Assembly: GCA_014804795.1 (NCBI GenBank)
Contig: JAAUZC010000009.1
Coordinates: 113,856 to 177,855, forward strand
DNA from: Lachnospiraceae bacterium
GTDB taxonomy: Bacteria > Bacillota > Clostridia > Lachnospirales > Lachnospiraceae
Reading direction: 5' to 3'
Length of the DNA stretch: 64,000 nt
A program made the translations under genes and the position numbers. Shown in pieces: positions 25,699 through 36,518 of this stretch (position 1 is the first letter of the stretch; each line of letters opens with the position of its first letter). The notes below the pieces were generated by a model. That model searched no databases and was not told where the DNA came from. It was given only the letters and a program-made list of their open reading frames with translations.

Positions 25699-27969
25699 CT
25701 ATATCCCCGCTTCCTGCTCCTGTATTTTTCTCTTATCCCTCTGCAGCGTCTCCCTTATCTTGCTGGAGCTTGTCTTCTCCGTGTAAGAAAAAAATACAAT
25801 GTCCGCACCATTTTTCTCCAAAAATTCCCGATCCGCCAGCCATATCGGATTATCTCTGTGATCATCCCCCGTAAACTGACAGTCAAACTGATACATCTTA
25901 TACGCATCCCTGATCCCTGCATAGTCCACAGGCAATGCCTCGGCCTGATCTACATACCTGCAGGCCCGGAGCACCTCCACCCGGTCCTCACATGGTATGA
26001 TCGGATATTTTTTCTTCTGCCGATACACCGCTTCATCCGGGAGTACTCCCACAATCAGATAATCACACTGCTCCTTCGCCCTGCGAAGCAGATTCACATG
26101 CCCTATGTGAAACATATCAAAGACACCTGCCACATAGCCGATATGATACTTTTTCGCTTTCCCTTCCTGTCCTGTTATTTGAACAGCAAAAGACGCCTGC
26201 TTGCGTGGGTATACTTTTCCGGAATCGTAAATACCATAATTTTTCACTCCCATGTCATCCAGCTGCTGAATAACAGAAAGATAATTCTTAATGCAAATAA
26301 TCACCTTATACTCATCCGGCGCCATTTCTCCAAGAAAATCCGGCGAGACGATTTCGATTCCGTCCATGGTCTGTCCCCACCTGCTTTCATTATTATCGAT
26401 GATAGCAGAAACCGGATAGTCCTTCCCGTACATTGCAAGAAAACGTTTTGCAAAATTCCCCGAGCCGAATAAGATCAGTTTACGCCTCTCCGCCCCCTTA
26501 AAAATGTCCACAAATAATTTCTGATACACCGCCTCAGAATAATTCATACGCTGTCGGTTGGCATTTATCACTTCTATATTTCCCCGGCATTTTTCATGAT
26601 AAACCCGCAGTTCTTCACTTTTCAGGAGATTTCTCAAAAAATCCCTCTCCCGCTTCTGCCACAGCGGCAGATAGCGATCCAGCCCGTACCGCTCATATAA
26701 TTCTTTCACCGGAATGTGTTTCTGCAAATCCGCCGCCTGAGCATAAATCGTCCCCAGCATCCGGTATATCAAAAAATTAGCCGGACAATTTTCCTCACAA
26801 AATTCCTGATCATAAAACACAAATTCATCATTGATATAAAAACTATTCAAAGGTACCAGATCCAAATAGCCTTTTTTCAGAACCGCCCCTTTTCCATCGC
26901 CCTTATCAGGCTCTGTCACTTCAGAAGACTGCAGGATCAAATCCCTGAAATGATCCAGTCTCTCCAAAAATTTCTCTTTGTCTGTCCGCAAAAGCCGCTT
27001 TAAATAAACATGCCCTGTCTCCGCATTTACATAAGGCATCCTGCAGACCCCATTCTCAATACCGGCATCTACCACAGATAAACCGTGCGCCTTCAGATCC
27101 TCCCCATTGCGCACTAACTGTTCCAGCCGTTCTCTGCTCCGGGGGGACACCGCCCTCTTTTCCACTATTCCGGATTTTCGTATGACAGTCAAAAGCGCAT
27201 TTTCTTCCCCCCGCTCCAACGAGCAGGTGACATGACTGACATCCGACACTTCCCCGCACAGGGAACATTCAATCAGATATGCATTCGCCATCTGGTGAAA
27301 CATTCCATTTTGAACCAGACTCTCATATAGAGCGTTTTCTTCCAGAAAAACAGTATCCGGATGATGATATGTCGGAAATAATCGGTTGGTCAGATCTTCG
27401 TTCGGCAAATAGTCTTCCGCGTAGATCACAGCGGGATTCCGCAGATCCGTTAAAACAGAAAAGAAACGGACATTCTCCTCTCTCCACCCTGCTTCCGATA
27501 ACATTTTCTTTATTTCTGCACGGTCATACATGCGCCCCCGAAAAACATCCTCATTTTTAGCGTAAGCTCTCCTGTAGTTCTCAATGCCGTCAAAATTTCG
27601 CCCCGTATAGGAATCCCTGTCCCCGCAAAAATACTTGATTCCCAGACGGTTATTCATTCCGAGAAGCATACGACCATCCGCTGTCAACAGCCCTTTCCAC
27701 GAAAGAAGACACTTTTCAGGATGCTCTTCCTGCTCTGGTTTTTCAATCGCCACTACATAATCAAAATATCCTTGATGCGCCGAATTCCAGTCCGGCTGCA
27801 TCGTTTGTGCTGTCGATGTACATATGAGTTCTTCACTATGCTCTCCCAGGTACTCCGCCAGAGCGTCCTGCGGGTTTCCTATGTACAATATTTTTCTGTC
27901 TTCCCCGAAATCAAACCAGCAGAGCAGACCTTTTTGAATTTCCCATATAAGCTTCTCTGACATTTCCAT
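25699..27969 (-). CDS. Fusion: methyltransferase-like / Rossmann-like module / cytidylyltransferase
   Basis: 756 residues with three parts. The N-terminal ~170 residues resemble a class I SAM-dependent methyltransferase ([33 protein letters not shown]). A middle region of unknown type follows. Residues ~490-600 are the shared module ([13 protein letters not shown] ... [11 protein letters not shown]). The C-terminal ~145 residues are a cytidylyltransferase ([33 protein letters not shown]) of the glycerol-phosphate or ethanolamine-phosphate type. It would supply a CDP-linked precursor, with a decorating methylation as a possibility. Two bases separate it from the next gene. Confidence 0.8.
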   Translation of the reverse strand: MEMSEKLIWEIQKGLLCWFDFGEDRKILYIGNPQDALAEYLGEHSEELICTSTAQTMQPDWNSAHQGYFDYVVAIEKPEQEEHPEKCLLSWKGLLTADGRMLLGMNNRLGIKYFCGDRDSYTGRNFDGIENYRRAYAKNEDVFRGRMYDRAEIKKMLSEAGWREENVRFFSVLTDLRNPAVIYAEDYLPNEDLTNRLFPTYHHPDTVFLEENALYESLVQNGMFHQMANAYLIECSLCGEVSDVSHVTCSLERGEENALLTVIRKSGIVEKRAVSPRSRERLEQLVRNGEDLKAHGLSVVDAGIENGVCRMPYVNAETGHVYLKRLLRTDKEKFLERLDHFRDLILQSSEVTEPDKGDGKGAVLKKGYLDLVPLNSFYINDEFVFYDQEFCEENCPANFLIYRMLGTIYAQAADLQKHIPVKELYERYGLDRYLPLWQKRERDFLRNLLKSEELRVYHEKCRGNIEVINANRQRMNYSEAVYQKLFVDIFKGAERRKLILFGSGNFAKRFLAMYGKDYPVSAIIDNNESRWGQTMDGIEIVSPDFLGEMAPDEYKVIICIKNYLSVIQQLDDMGVKNYGIYDSGKVYPRKQASFAVQITGQEGKAKKYHIGYVAGVFDMFHIGHVNLLRRAKEQCDYLIVGVLPDEAVYRQKKKYPIIPCEDRVEVLRACRYVDQAEALPVDYAGIRDAYKMYQFDCQFTGDDHRDNPIWLADREFLEKNGADIVFFSYTEKTSSSKIRETLQRDKRKIQEQEAGI

Positions 27970-27975
27970 TGTTCA

Positions 27976-29313
27976 TCACTCCATTATTTTCCATACAGCT
28001 TCATCTACCCGGAATACATGCCTGAAATTATATTGTAACAGATTCTGATACAATTCATACTGGCTGCGCTCCGCCACCGCAATGATTATTGCGCAGGTTT
28101 CCGCCAGTCCAGCCGTTTCCTGCAGTTCACAGACAGGAATCCCTTCCCACTCAGCCATTTCCGGGGACATTTTTGTCACAGCAAAACATATATTCGCCAC
28201 TTCATATTTTTTCAGAGCCGCCGCCAGCTTCTGTCCCACCTTTCCGGCTCCATAGACTACTACCTGCGGGAACATTTTCATATATTCTGCAAATGCCCGG
28301 CCATACAGTTTCATATTATCAAATTCACAAAACTTCACTCGCATATCCTGCATGTCCTTGGCCGTCTTCCGAAAGAAACCATTCCTGTCTTTTTGCACAG
28401 AACAGATCTGTTCCCATACAGGTCCGGAAAATGCCCTTTCCACCACTCTCCCGCTTCGCACATCCGCCTCCAGGGATTCCGAGAGCCGCAGCAATAACGC
28501 ATATTGATACTGTACTGCCACCCTGCCGTAATGACTGAAATAATCACGGTATTTTGTAGCCACAAAATACTTTTCAATTTCCGGTTTGTGTTCCCATACT
28601 CCCGAAAAAATTTCCTCCAGCCATCCGTATTCTTCAAATACGCAGAATATCTTATCGGGATTATGCATGGAAGAACCCGGATTATCCTTTCGATAATGCA
28701 GCACTGCATCGGAAATAAAGTAGGCACGTTCCACATTCATCCACACCTGCAGGGCAAACGAAATATCCTGAAAAGATGCTCCCGGCGTCTCATGAAAACG
28801 GATATTGTGTTCCACCAGAAAATCCCGCCTCATAAGACAGGTCCAGATCGTATCTGCCAGATTTAATATTTGGGGACAGACAGACGCATTGATGATCCGG
28901 TTTTTCGGATAATCTTTCAACCAGTCGCACAGCCAGTCTTTTCCATTTTGATAGATGTAATGATTTGACTTCACGACTTCCGCATCATGATCCGCTGCCG
29001 CCCTGTACAGTCTCTGCAGCATATCCGGTTCCGCAAAATCGTCACTCTCTATAATGGCAATATACTCACCCTCTGCATGATCCAGCGCTACATTCATCGT
29101 ATTGCCATATCCGGTATTCTTCTTATGAATCACCTGTATGCGGCGGTCTGTCACTGCATATCTATCCAAAACAGCACCGCTTCCATCTGTAGAGCCGTCA
29201 TCCACACAGATAATCTCTATATCTTCCATCGATTGTCCTGTCACGCTGTCCAGACATTGTTCCAGATATTTCTCAACATTGCAGACAGGGATAAGCACAG
29301 ATACTTTTGCCAT
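27976..29313 (-). CDS. GT2 glycosyltransferase with C-terminal Rossmann-like module
   Basis: 445 residues. N-terminal GT-A domain: VSVLIPVCNVEKYLEQC, DDGSTDGSG, GYGNTMNVAL and the metal-binding ESDD (near residue 93). A central ~150-residue region follows, then the shared module from about residue 345 (VVVYGAGKVGQKL). No membrane segments, so it acts on a cytoplasmic acceptor such as a lipid-linked sugar or flagellin. Donor and acceptor unknown. Confidence 0.88.
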   Translation of the reverse strand: MAKVSVLIPVCNVEKYLEQCLDSVTGQSMEDIEIICVDDGSTDGSGAVLDRYAVTDRRIQVIHKKNTGYGNTMNVALDHAEGEYIAIIESDDFAEPDMLQRLYRAAADHDAEVVKSNHYIYQNGKDWLCDWLKDYPKNRIINASVCPQILNLADTIWTCLMRRDFLVEHNIRFHETPGASFQDISFALQVWMNVERAYFISDAVLHYRKDNPGSSMHNPDKIFCVFEEYGWLEEIFSGVWEHKPEIEKYFVATKYRDYFSHYGRVAVQYQYALLLRLSESLEADVRSGRVVERAFSGPVWEQICSVQKDRNGFFRKTAKDMQDMRVKFCEFDNMKLYGRAFAEYMKMFPQVVVYGAGKVGQKLAAALKKYEVANICFAVTKMSPEMAEWEGIPVCELQETAGLAETCAIIIAVAERSQYELYQNLLQYNFRHVFRVDEAVWKIME

Positions 29314-29336
29314 GTTCTATCACTCCGTTTCCAATC

Positions 29337-30530
29337 CTAAAAATATTCCTCAGGCGCCTGCCAATAAAGCTTTTCTGCGGATATACCCGCCTCCGCCAGA
29401 GAACCCCTTATTTTTTTAGCAAGACTGCTGTCTTTTACCGCAATGATAACCATATCAAATGACAGCTCTGTCATTTTTTCCACGCCGATCACTTCCGCAT
29501 ATTCAAAATGATATTTCTGCCGGTTTGCATCGACCCATGCCACAATATCGCAGTCCTCATATCTGCAGATCTGAGAGTAATAATCCTGTCCAACACTCCC
29601 CGCACCATATATTACAATCCGCTTTCCCCTAATCTGTGATATATTTTTCAAAAAATATCGTGGAATATGCAGCTGTCCTCTACTGATATATTCCACTGTC
29701 TGCAGTATGCGCCCCCGCAAAAAGCCTGTCGCATTCTCTTTTACAATTTCAAGGCACTCATATTCCCTTATAGTATTTGCAACATGATACCACAATCCTA
29801 TCTCCTGCAAGATGCGCTCATTCTTTTCCAGATGAGCTAATGACCGCTCTTTCACAACATAATGATATAATGCCTTCCGTTTCAACGAAATACGTCTGCT
29901 CTCTAAAATACACCTGAGCAGACACAGCATATCTTCCCCATATTGCTGCTCATCTGGCAGAGACGCAAAACATTTTTTGACCAGCTCTGCCCTGAAAAGC
30001 TTGGACCAGATACTCGGAAAAATAAAATTTTTGCCGCCGTTCAGAAAATGATCGCACAAAAATGCGATTTTACACGATATCTCACACACATCTGCGACAG
30101 CATCCTCAAAGTTTAAGATGATCCTTTCCTCTCCATCTTTCTCCTCAATAAAGCCAAAATGTACAAAGTCGGCCCCGCATTCCAGGATACTTTGCAATAA
30201 CTCAGAAAACATATCCGGCTCAATGTAGTCATCTGCATCCACAAAACCGATATATTCTCCGTCTGCCTTTTCCAGGCCGAGTTTTCTTGAGACGACGGAA
30301 CCACCGTTTTCTGTATGGTATACTTCTATACGTTTGTCTTTCTGTGCATACCTGTCACAAATATCTCCTGAACTGTCCGTGGAACCGTCATCGATCAGTA
30401 TGATCTGCAGATTGTGATAGGTCTGCCGCAAAATACTTCCGATGCACTGATCCAGATATTCTTCTGCATTATATACCGGTACGATCACGCTGATCTTACT
30501 GTTGTCTGTCACTTCACCGATTTCCCCCAA
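29337..30530 (-). CDS. GT2 glycosyltransferase with C-terminal Rossmann-like module
   Basis: 397 residues. GT-A signature ISVIVPVYNAEEYLDQC, DDGSTDSSG and VDADDYI near residue 95. The shared module occupies the last ~100 residues (IVIYGAGSVGQDYY ... VAWVDANR ... MVIIAVKDSS). Four bases separate its start from the stop of the upstream gene. Same architecture as the preceding GT2 but clearly diverged, so not a recent duplication. Confidence 0.88.
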   Translation of the reverse strand: MGEIGEVTDNSKISVIVPVYNAEEYLDQCIGSILRQTYHNLQIILIDDGSTDSSGDICDRYAQKDKRIEVYHTENGGSVVSRKLGLEKADGEYIGFVDADDYIEPDMFSELLQSILECGADFVHFGFIEEKDGEERIILNFEDAVADVCEISCKIAFLCDHFLNGGKNFIFPSIWSKLFRAELVKKCFASLPDEQQYGEDMLCLLRCILESRRISLKRKALYHYVVKERSLAHLEKNERILQEIGLWYHVANTIREYECLEIVKENATGFLRGRILQTVEYISRGQLHIPRYFLKNISQIRGKRIVIYGAGSVGQDYYSQICRYEDCDIVAWVDANRQKYHFEYAEVIGVEKMTELSFDMVIIAVKDSSLAKKIRGSLAEAGISAEKLYWQAPEEYF

Positions 30531-30533
30531 CGA

Positions 30534-32066
30534 TCAAATATAAAGTAATTTTTCTTCAGCGATACAATAATTCTTTAATTCTTCTGTTATCTCCTGTCTC
30601 AACGTCTCTTTTTTTACAGCGAGAATAATGTAATCATAGTCTAATTTCTGAATCTCTTCGGGAGAAGTCACCTTCTCGCAAAACATAGCGGGAAGTTGTC
30701 TATACAGCTTATCCACCCATGCAGCAATCTCATTTTTCTCTGCCAGTTCCAGATAAGCAATTTTTCCTATATTTCCCGCACCATATATTATCACTTTACC
30801 ATTTTCTATATTCGGTAAATCTATCTTTGCAGAACTCACATTGTTATCCCATCTCAGCCCGCACTCCAGAAAAAGCGGTATATACAGCTCCCGAAAAGTC
30901 TCTTTCCCCCACTTCAACAATTGGCTTCGTTCAAAAATAAAATCCTCCGCTTTTTTGAAACTGTCATAATGCCCATGCCATCCCCGCTCAGCATGCTCTT
31001 TCTGAAATCTGGGCAGACGATCCTGAAATACTTTCTTTTCCGCCTGTTCCATACTCCTCAAAGGATAATGCCTGTTCAAAAACTTCAACGGATATGCTTT
31101 AGGATTGGTTATGTGTACAAAATGCCCCGCCGCTGACTTCAAATCTACTTTCTGTGACTTCTTCCATGTTTTTAACTGATCAAACAATTTTCTATCATGG
31201 CGAAAATCAAAAAAGGTATCCTCCATAAAAATATTGCCGGAATCTCGCTTTGTAAATCTGAAATCTATAACTGTATTTTCTATACAGTTATAACCCTGCC
31301 TGTCAATATGGTATATTGCTTCCCGCAAAGTCACATTTTCCCAGGGACTTACTCTCATCTCATCTGCATCATAGTGGATAAACCAATCATAATTTAATTC
31401 TTTACTGATTTTCTCAGTTTTCTCCAGTTGATTATACCATTCGTAATTTTCACTTTTTCCTGATAACGGGAACTGTTCCAAATATATTCTCTCAGGATAA
31501 TCGTTTTGATACCTTTCCGCAATTTCATAGCTGCCATCATCTGACCAGTTATCCAACAAATACAGGTCTATCTCCTGAGACAGAAGATACTGTATCGTTC
31601 TCTCAAGAATATCCGCCTCATTATAAAAATGAATGACTGCCAGCACTTTAAACTCGTCCGGTACTGCAAGTCCTCGGGGACTCTGAAAACTTACTCCCGT
31701 CAAAAATAAAACGCCCGTCAAACCTGAATATCTGTCAAGATAGTGAGGCGTTCCCAACATTTTCATGTCCTCATCGGATATATCCGTATCAGAAGAAATA
31801 TAGATGATAAAATCCTTTGTTTCTTTTTCTTCCATGACCCAGGGAATGATCTGTTCAAGCTCTTCCCTGTCAATGATGTGTATGTATACGACTTCTCCTG
31901 TCATATCCTCCCTTGTATTTCCTTTGATAACATGAATCGCAGGATATAAACACTCCAACTCTTCGACAGATTCTCCAAATACATACAAATCTTTTATTTC
32001 ACGGCAGTTTAATATCCGATTAATGATATCTGAAATAATAGTATTATCTTTGGAAAAAATATCCAT
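30534..32066 (-). CDS. Glycosyltransferase (GT2-like) with C-terminal Rossmann-like module
   Basis: 510 residues from the ATG at 32064-32066 (AAAGGAAA upstream); a longer frame to 32111 overlaps the upstream gene and lacks a ribosome site. The N-terminal ~140 residues include a degenerate nucleotide-fold strand (LYVFGESVEEL). Next is a GT2-like domain (VLAVIHFYNEADILERT, LLDNWSDDGSYE, WFIHYDADEMR) similar to families that place an Asp-x-Asp near HYDADE. The shared module ends the protein (VIIYGAGNIGKIAY ... AAWVDK). Sugar specificity unknown. Confidence 0.83.
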   Translation of the reverse strand: MDIFSKDNTIISDIINRILNCREIKDLYVFGESVEELECLYPAIHVIKGNTREDMTGEVVYIHIIDREELEQIIPWVMEEKETKDFIIYISSDTDISDEDMKMLGTPHYLDRYSGLTGVLFLTGVSFQSPRGLAVPDEFKVLAVIHFYNEADILERTIQYLLSQEIDLYLLDNWSDDGSYEIAERYQNDYPERIYLEQFPLSGKSENYEWYNQLEKTEKISKELNYDWFIHYDADEMRVSPWENVTLREAIYHIDRQGYNCIENTVIDFRFTKRDSGNIFMEDTFFDFRHDRKLFDQLKTWKKSQKVDLKSAAGHFVHITNPKAYPLKFLNRHYPLRSMEQAEKKVFQDRLPRFQKEHAERGWHGHYDSFKKAEDFIFERSQLLKWGKETFRELYIPLFLECGLRWDNNVSSAKIDLPNIENGKVIIYGAGNIGKIAYLELAEKNEIAAWVDKLYRQLPAMFCEKVTSPEEIQKLDYDYIILAVKKETLRQEITEELKNYCIAEEKLLYI

Positions 32067-32091
32067 ATACTTTTCCTTTCCCGTCTCCATG

Positions 32092-33312
32092 TTAATAAGC
32101 AATCTTCTCAAATTTCATCTCATCCAGCATGTCCTTTTCAATCCGGCCACCGGCTACATAGAGCTCCAGCGTCTTATCATACAGAACACCCCTCAATTCG
32201 TAAAACTTTTGTCTCAGTATCCTCTGCTCCCTGCTATTCCAAAAAGCCCAAAAATGGTGCCGATAAGTTTCAGTATTCTTTTCATTTGATTTTAAAATAC
32301 TATTTTCATATACAAAAAACCGCAGTAAATTATTCTGACAAGCCGGATCCATTTTTGTATTATACATTTCCAGCCCTTTACCGGAAACCATCAATAAATA
32401 CTGACCTTCTGTAACCGAATAAGCTTTATTAAAACTCTCCGCCCTGATTGGCTGTGCCGCATACTCATTCCTGGAAATTACATAATTGCGGTTTGGCAGA
32501 TTTTCTATCGATTTACCACATAGTAAGGCAGTTATCATCTCCCTCAAATCGGAAGTCTGTATAAGCCTTTGATCATGCTCTGCTTCTGTCCTGTAAATCC
32601 CATCCCATATCATCAATGGCGTATGGATCAAAAGATTATTTGGTTCAATCGCGTGTGTCAAACCATTGTGCGCCCCATGTCCCCAGTAATCATCGCCGTG
32701 GTCACCATATAATACGATGATCGTATCATCCATTAGACTTTTTTCTCTCAAAAGCCTTAATAAATCCTCACAGCATTTATCCATACAGCGATAACCTGCT
32801 TCCCAATTATCTATATCCATACCATAACTATTGATATCCACATAACTATTCAAACTCAGGTTACTGATATAATTACATGCCATCAATGCAAATGGTTGTC
32901 CGCTCATCTTTTGTTCAAAAGCATTTACATATTCAGAATACTCATATATCAATTCCATACGATTATGAAATCCTGCAAGATGTCTTTTTTCTGCACTTTC
33001 ATGATCCGCGCCATCAAAATATATATATATTCCGGTATGATACCCCTGTTCCTTCAGATCATCAAAAAGTGAAGAAGAATAACAATATTCTTTCGGAATA
33101 AAGTCAAGAGAATCGCATACCTCATAAATCTTCATTCCTCCATACAGTAAATCCCCTATCGCCATAAGAGTAGACGTTGCAGTGGAATAATAATGATCAA
33201 ATACCATACACTGCTTCTCAATTTCTCTCAAAGCCGGAAATAATTCAGGATTCATTCTATAATTAAGGACATTAAGACTCTCCAAATGTACCAGCAATAA
33301 ATTCTTCTTCAT
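32092..33312 (-). CDS. Sulfatase/alkaline-phosphatase-superfamily enzyme
   Basis: About 406 residues from the ATG at 33310-33312, which forms an ATGA overlap with the upstream stop and has GGAG nine bases before it. Superfamily features: metal ligand in VHLESLN, a Thr/Ser nucleophile region (STATSTLM), VLYGDHGDDYWG and a later His (NLLIHTPL). The pattern is nearer to LtaS/OpgB-type phosphotransferases and phosphatases than to Cys-activated sulfatases. No signal peptide or membrane helix is visible, so it is cytoplasmic. It might add or remove a phosphodiester group on the glycan. Confidence 0.75.
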   Translation of the reverse strand: MKKNLLLVHLESLNVLNYRMNPELFPALREIEKQCMVFDHYYSTATSTLMAIGDLLYGGMKIYEVCDSLDFIPKEYCYSSSLFDDLKEQGYHTGIYIYFDGADHESAEKRHLAGFHNRMELIYEYSEYVNAFEQKMSGQPFALMACNYISNLSLNSYVDINSYGMDIDNWEAGYRCMDKCCEDLLRLLREKSLMDDTIIVLYGDHGDDYWGHGAHNGLTHAIEPNNLLIHTPLMIWDGIYRTEAEHDQRLIQTSDLREMITALLCGKSIENLPNRNYVISRNEYAAQPIRAESFNKAYSVTEGQYLLMVSGKGLEMYNTKMDPACQNNLLRFFVYENSILKSNEKNTETYRHHFWAFWNSREQRILRQKFYELRGVLYDKTLELYVAGGRIEKDMLDEMKFEKIAY

Positions 33313-33713
33313 GTCTGATTTCTCCATCCATAAATAGAATCAATCAATTCTTCAACAGATATGATCTTTCCTGTCACAAATTTCAACAAATCGCTTTCCA
33401 CTGTCTCTACATCCGCCAATGTCGTAATAATGGCCATATCGACATCCTCCAGCTTATCCATCTCACCCGGTCTCACTAAATTGCAACAAGCCTCATCATT
33501 AGAAGCCGACCTGTCCACCACCCAGCTAATAGGAAAATCCTGCGCCTGGAGTTCTCTGACAAGATGCTTTCCCAATATGCCATACCCATAAACGCCTACC
33601 CGATGGATCTGATATATATTTAGATAGTCAGCAATCTGTTTATTCTTTTCATGATTTGACAGCCATTTACTCAGACATCTCATTATTTTTCGAAATTTTT
33701 CTTCATTGTTCAT
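33309..33713 (-). CDS. Stand-alone Rossmann-like module protein
   Basis: 134 residues consisting of a helical N-terminus and the island's shared module alone (VGVYGYGILGKHL ... WVVDRSA ... DMAIITTLAD). Its stop overlaps the start of the sulfatase-like gene (ATGA), so the module and that enzyme are made in a fixed ratio. It looks like the split form of the fusions seen elsewhere in the island. Confidence 0.8.
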   Translation of the reverse strand: MNNEEKFRKIMRCLSKWLSNHEKNKQIADYLNIYQIHRVGVYGYGILGKHLVRELQAQDFPISWVVDRSASNDEACCNLVRPGEMDKLEDVDMAIITTLADVETVESDLLKFVTGKIISVEELIDSIYGWRNQT

Positions 33714-33738
33714 CGCAAATACCTATCCTGTAAATACT

Positions 33739-35280
33739 TTATACCTCACTAATCAATTCTGTTATAGAAAAAATAGGACAGCCCAATTTTTCTTTTAAGG
33801 TTTCATAAATATCATCAAAATCTGCCAGTGCCGTCACCACTACTGCATCCACTATATCCAATTCATCATTTACATTTCTTACTTCCGCCTGGGGGTAATG
33901 TAAATCTGCCCGCCGATCAATAATATACGCAATTTTTATTTCTGCCTGTTCCAACTCATACAATAAATGCTTTCCTAAAATTCCGACCCCATATATGGCA
34001 ATCACATTATAATGAAACCGTTTTAAGTAATTTGCGGGGTTTATTCCTTTTTCCTTCAACGACATCCAACTATCAAGACAATTTGCAATCAACATATGTT
34101 TATTTTTTACATTTAACATTTCTGCAGCGTCTTCGTTTTCACTTTTACCACATTTTTCAATATCAATATCTCCATTCTGCACTTCCCTTTCTACTTTATC
34201 CCTTGCATCACGAACTGCCTCAAGATATTGATAGCCATACTCCTCATCCGGCTCCAGATAGGCACCCTCGCCCCATTCGTTCCATGCATTTATAAACACA
34301 AATTCATTATCTGCCAAAATATTTTTCTTTACTAACTGATAAAAATAGTTTTGAAATTTCTCTATAGAAAAGCCGCCCAATACAAAACCGTTCTTTCCAT
34401 GTCTTGGCGTACCGTCAACATTTGCCAATCCTCCAAAAAAGGTTTTGCATCCTTTTACCGACTCTGCTGTCAAAATATTGTGCCATACATCATCATAGGA
34501 ATATACTTTTACTCCCTTCATGTCATCTGGTACAATTTTTTTCCGACCATAGTTTACATACATTGTAGGTGCATTAAACATTATTGCGTCCAATCCTTTT
34601 CTTGGAGCAGCAATATTCACTCCTATAAAATACATACCCGGAAAATTGTATTCATCAGCCAATTTACGCCAATAATCCAGCATTTGATATAAACAATATA
34701 TTTCATCCGGTTTATATATTAAAAATACGGGAGCTCCATCAATTTTTATATATCGCTCATCTCTGAAAAACGGAAGAAGATACTCAAAATGCTCTCTCCA
34801 GTCATCTTCCCTTCCATATTTTTGCTCTAATAAAATATCTTTCTCATTTGCTCTGCTGCTGTCTCTCTTTTCAAATTTTGCCATCCAGCTGTTTTTATTC
34901 CTGATATTGCTCCACGTTCTAGCCCAGCTTTCATTCGCCCAGCAAAAGCAATAGGGCATATCAATATCTTTCCAATTCAAAAGATTCTCGGCCGGTTTTT
35001 CAAGTATCTTTCTCCCATCTTTAAAATAATAATGATAGAAACACATGCCATCAACTTTATATTCCTGCATTAATTTGCTTTGTTGCTGCATTGTTGATTT
35101 TTCTAACAAATTATAATAATTTTCATGCAATGGCGTTTTAGGCTGAGCATGTCCTTCAAATAAAGGGACTGCTGTTTTAGAAGCTACCCAGTCTGTAAAC
35201 CCCTCCCCCCACCATTCATCATTTTCTTTTACTCTGTGAAACTGCGGAAGATACATCGCCAGTATTTTTATTTTATCCAT
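33739..35280 (-). CDS. WbsX-like (GH99-related) glycan enzyme with C-terminal Rossmann-like module
   Basis: 513 residues. The N-terminal two-thirds match the WbsX/GH99-like family found in O-antigen and rhamnan loci: MYLPQFHRVKENDEWWG, GFTDWV, YHYYFKDGR, CFCWANESW, FINAWNEWGEGAYLEP. The C-terminal ~95 residues are the shared module (IAIYGVGILGKHLLYEL ... YIIDRRAD), closely similar to the stand-alone protein next to it. The ATG at 35278-35280 (GGGGA upstream) was chosen over a GTG 15 bases earlier. Confidence 0.85.
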   Translation of the reverse strand: MDKIKILAMYLPQFHRVKENDEWWGEGFTDWVASKTAVPLFEGHAQPKTPLHENYYNLLEKSTMQQQSKLMQEYKVDGMCFYHYYFKDGRKILEKPAENLLNWKDIDMPYCFCWANESWARTWSNIRNKNSWMAKFEKRDSSRANEKDILLEQKYGREDDWREHFEYLLPFFRDERYIKIDGAPVFLIYKPDEIYCLYQMLDYWRKLADEYNFPGMYFIGVNIAAPRKGLDAIMFNAPTMYVNYGRKKIVPDDMKGVKVYSYDDVWHNILTAESVKGCKTFFGGLANVDGTPRHGKNGFVLGGFSIEKFQNYFYQLVKKNILADNEFVFINAWNEWGEGAYLEPDEEYGYQYLEAVRDARDKVEREVQNGDIDIEKCGKSENEDAAEMLNVKNKHMLIANCLDSWMSLKEKGINPANYLKRFHYNVIAIYGVGILGKHLLYELEQAEIKIAYIIDRRADLHYPQAEVRNVNDELDIVDAVVVTALADFDDIYETLKEKLGCPIFSITELISEV

Positions 35281-35298
35281 ATATTTTCCCCACACTTC

Positions 35299-36474
35299 TT
35301 ATACATACCAATATTCAGATGAGATATCTCTCCAATATACAACTGTTCCCATCTTTTCTTTCAGCTTCTTTTCAACTTCTGTATTATGATTCATCAAAGT
35401 AATAACAATAGCATCAACCTCTTCAAATTCATCCTGAGGATACACTACTTTCAATGCATTCATATCCTTCTTTTGCTGATCTATGCCATATCTGACATTT
35501 ATATGAACTTTAGGTGCAATTTCTAAAAAAGTGCTTCCAACATTCCCCAAGCCATATACTGCAACATTCTTTATATTATGGGCCGCAAAATATTCCTCTA
35601 ACTCTTTTAGAAACAGCATATACTTTGTTTCCAATTCTTCTGTCAGTGAAGAGTCTATTTTCATTATTTCCTGCACTTTTTTCTTTTCATATCTATTGCG
35701 TAATACAAAATAGAATCTAAATTTACTCTTTTTTGCGTATTCTTCTCCATATAGTTGTTCTGACAAATTTATATATGCCATTGTACCGGCAGGATTGTTA
35801 ATCCACTTAGCCCGGCCATTTTTAGTCAATCCGTCTTCCCGATAATCACAAATATATATTATTTCTTTATACCACCGAAGTTTATATCCATCTCTTGCAA
35901 TCGCATTCCACACCACACCTTCAGTAATAAAATTTTCTCCGTCATATTCCGGGAAACGATATTTCTTTAAAATACTTGTTTTATATACTTCTGCTTTATC
36001 CCTTAATAAACCATACTTTTCCCGTTCTAAATTCGTAATATCAATATAACTTGAATCAAAATTTCCCCATCCTCCTATCGGATACTTTTCTGTCTTTCCT
36101 CTTAAACCACTTATTCCCGCAAAAGAATCATTTTTCCTGATAGTTTCAAACCAATCAATCACCTTATCGATTGCTTTATCTAAAAGATAATCATCGCTGT
36201 CTACAATAAAAAACGCTTCTGCCGATGCCATATCCACAGCTTTGTTGATTGCTCTGTGTTTTCCGCCATTTTCCACCTTACAGTATTTTATTTCAAAGCC
36301 ATTATCTTCAAGTAACCACTTTTGAAACAGCATTTCTGTATTATCGGCACTGCCATCGTCAATTACAATCCACTCAAAATTCTTATTTGTTTGACTTCTT
36401 AACGATTCGTATAAATTTTGGATAATATACCCTCTGTTATAAGTTGGAGTGAATACTGTTACACTTATAGACAT
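35299..36474 (-). CDS. GT2 glycosyltransferase with C-terminal Rossmann-like module
   Basis: 391 residues from the ATG at 36472-36474 (AGGAG 11 bases upstream). GT-A motifs VTVFTPTYNRGYIIQNL, DDGSADNTE, NGGKHRAINKAV and FIVDSDDYL. The GKHRAIN type is frequent in capsule and lipooligosaccharide GT2 enzymes. Residues ~298-391 carry the shared module (VAVYGLGNVGSTFLEI ... YGIDQQ). No membrane spans. Confidence 0.87.
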   Translation of the reverse strand: MSISVTVFTPTYNRGYIIQNLYESLRSQTNKNFEWIVIDDGSADNTEMLFQKWLLEDNGFEIKYCKVENGGKHRAINKAVDMASAEAFFIVDSDDYLLDKAIDKVIDWFETIRKNDSFAGISGLRGKTEKYPIGGWGNFDSSYIDITNLEREKYGLLRDKAEVYKTSILKKYRFPEYDGENFITEGVVWNAIARDGYKLRWYKEIIYICDYREDGLTKNGRAKWINNPAGTMAYINLSEQLYGEEYAKKSKFRFYFVLRNRYEKKKVQEIMKIDSSLTEELETKYMLFLKELEEYFAAHNIKNVAVYGLGNVGSTFLEIAPKVHINVRYGIDQQKKDMNALKVVYPQDEFEEVDAIVITLMNHNTEVEKKLKEKMGTVVYWRDISSEYWYV

Positions 36475-36518
36475 GTTTTTAGTTACTCCTCTCATTCCGT
36501 CAACGCCTAATCCTGCAT

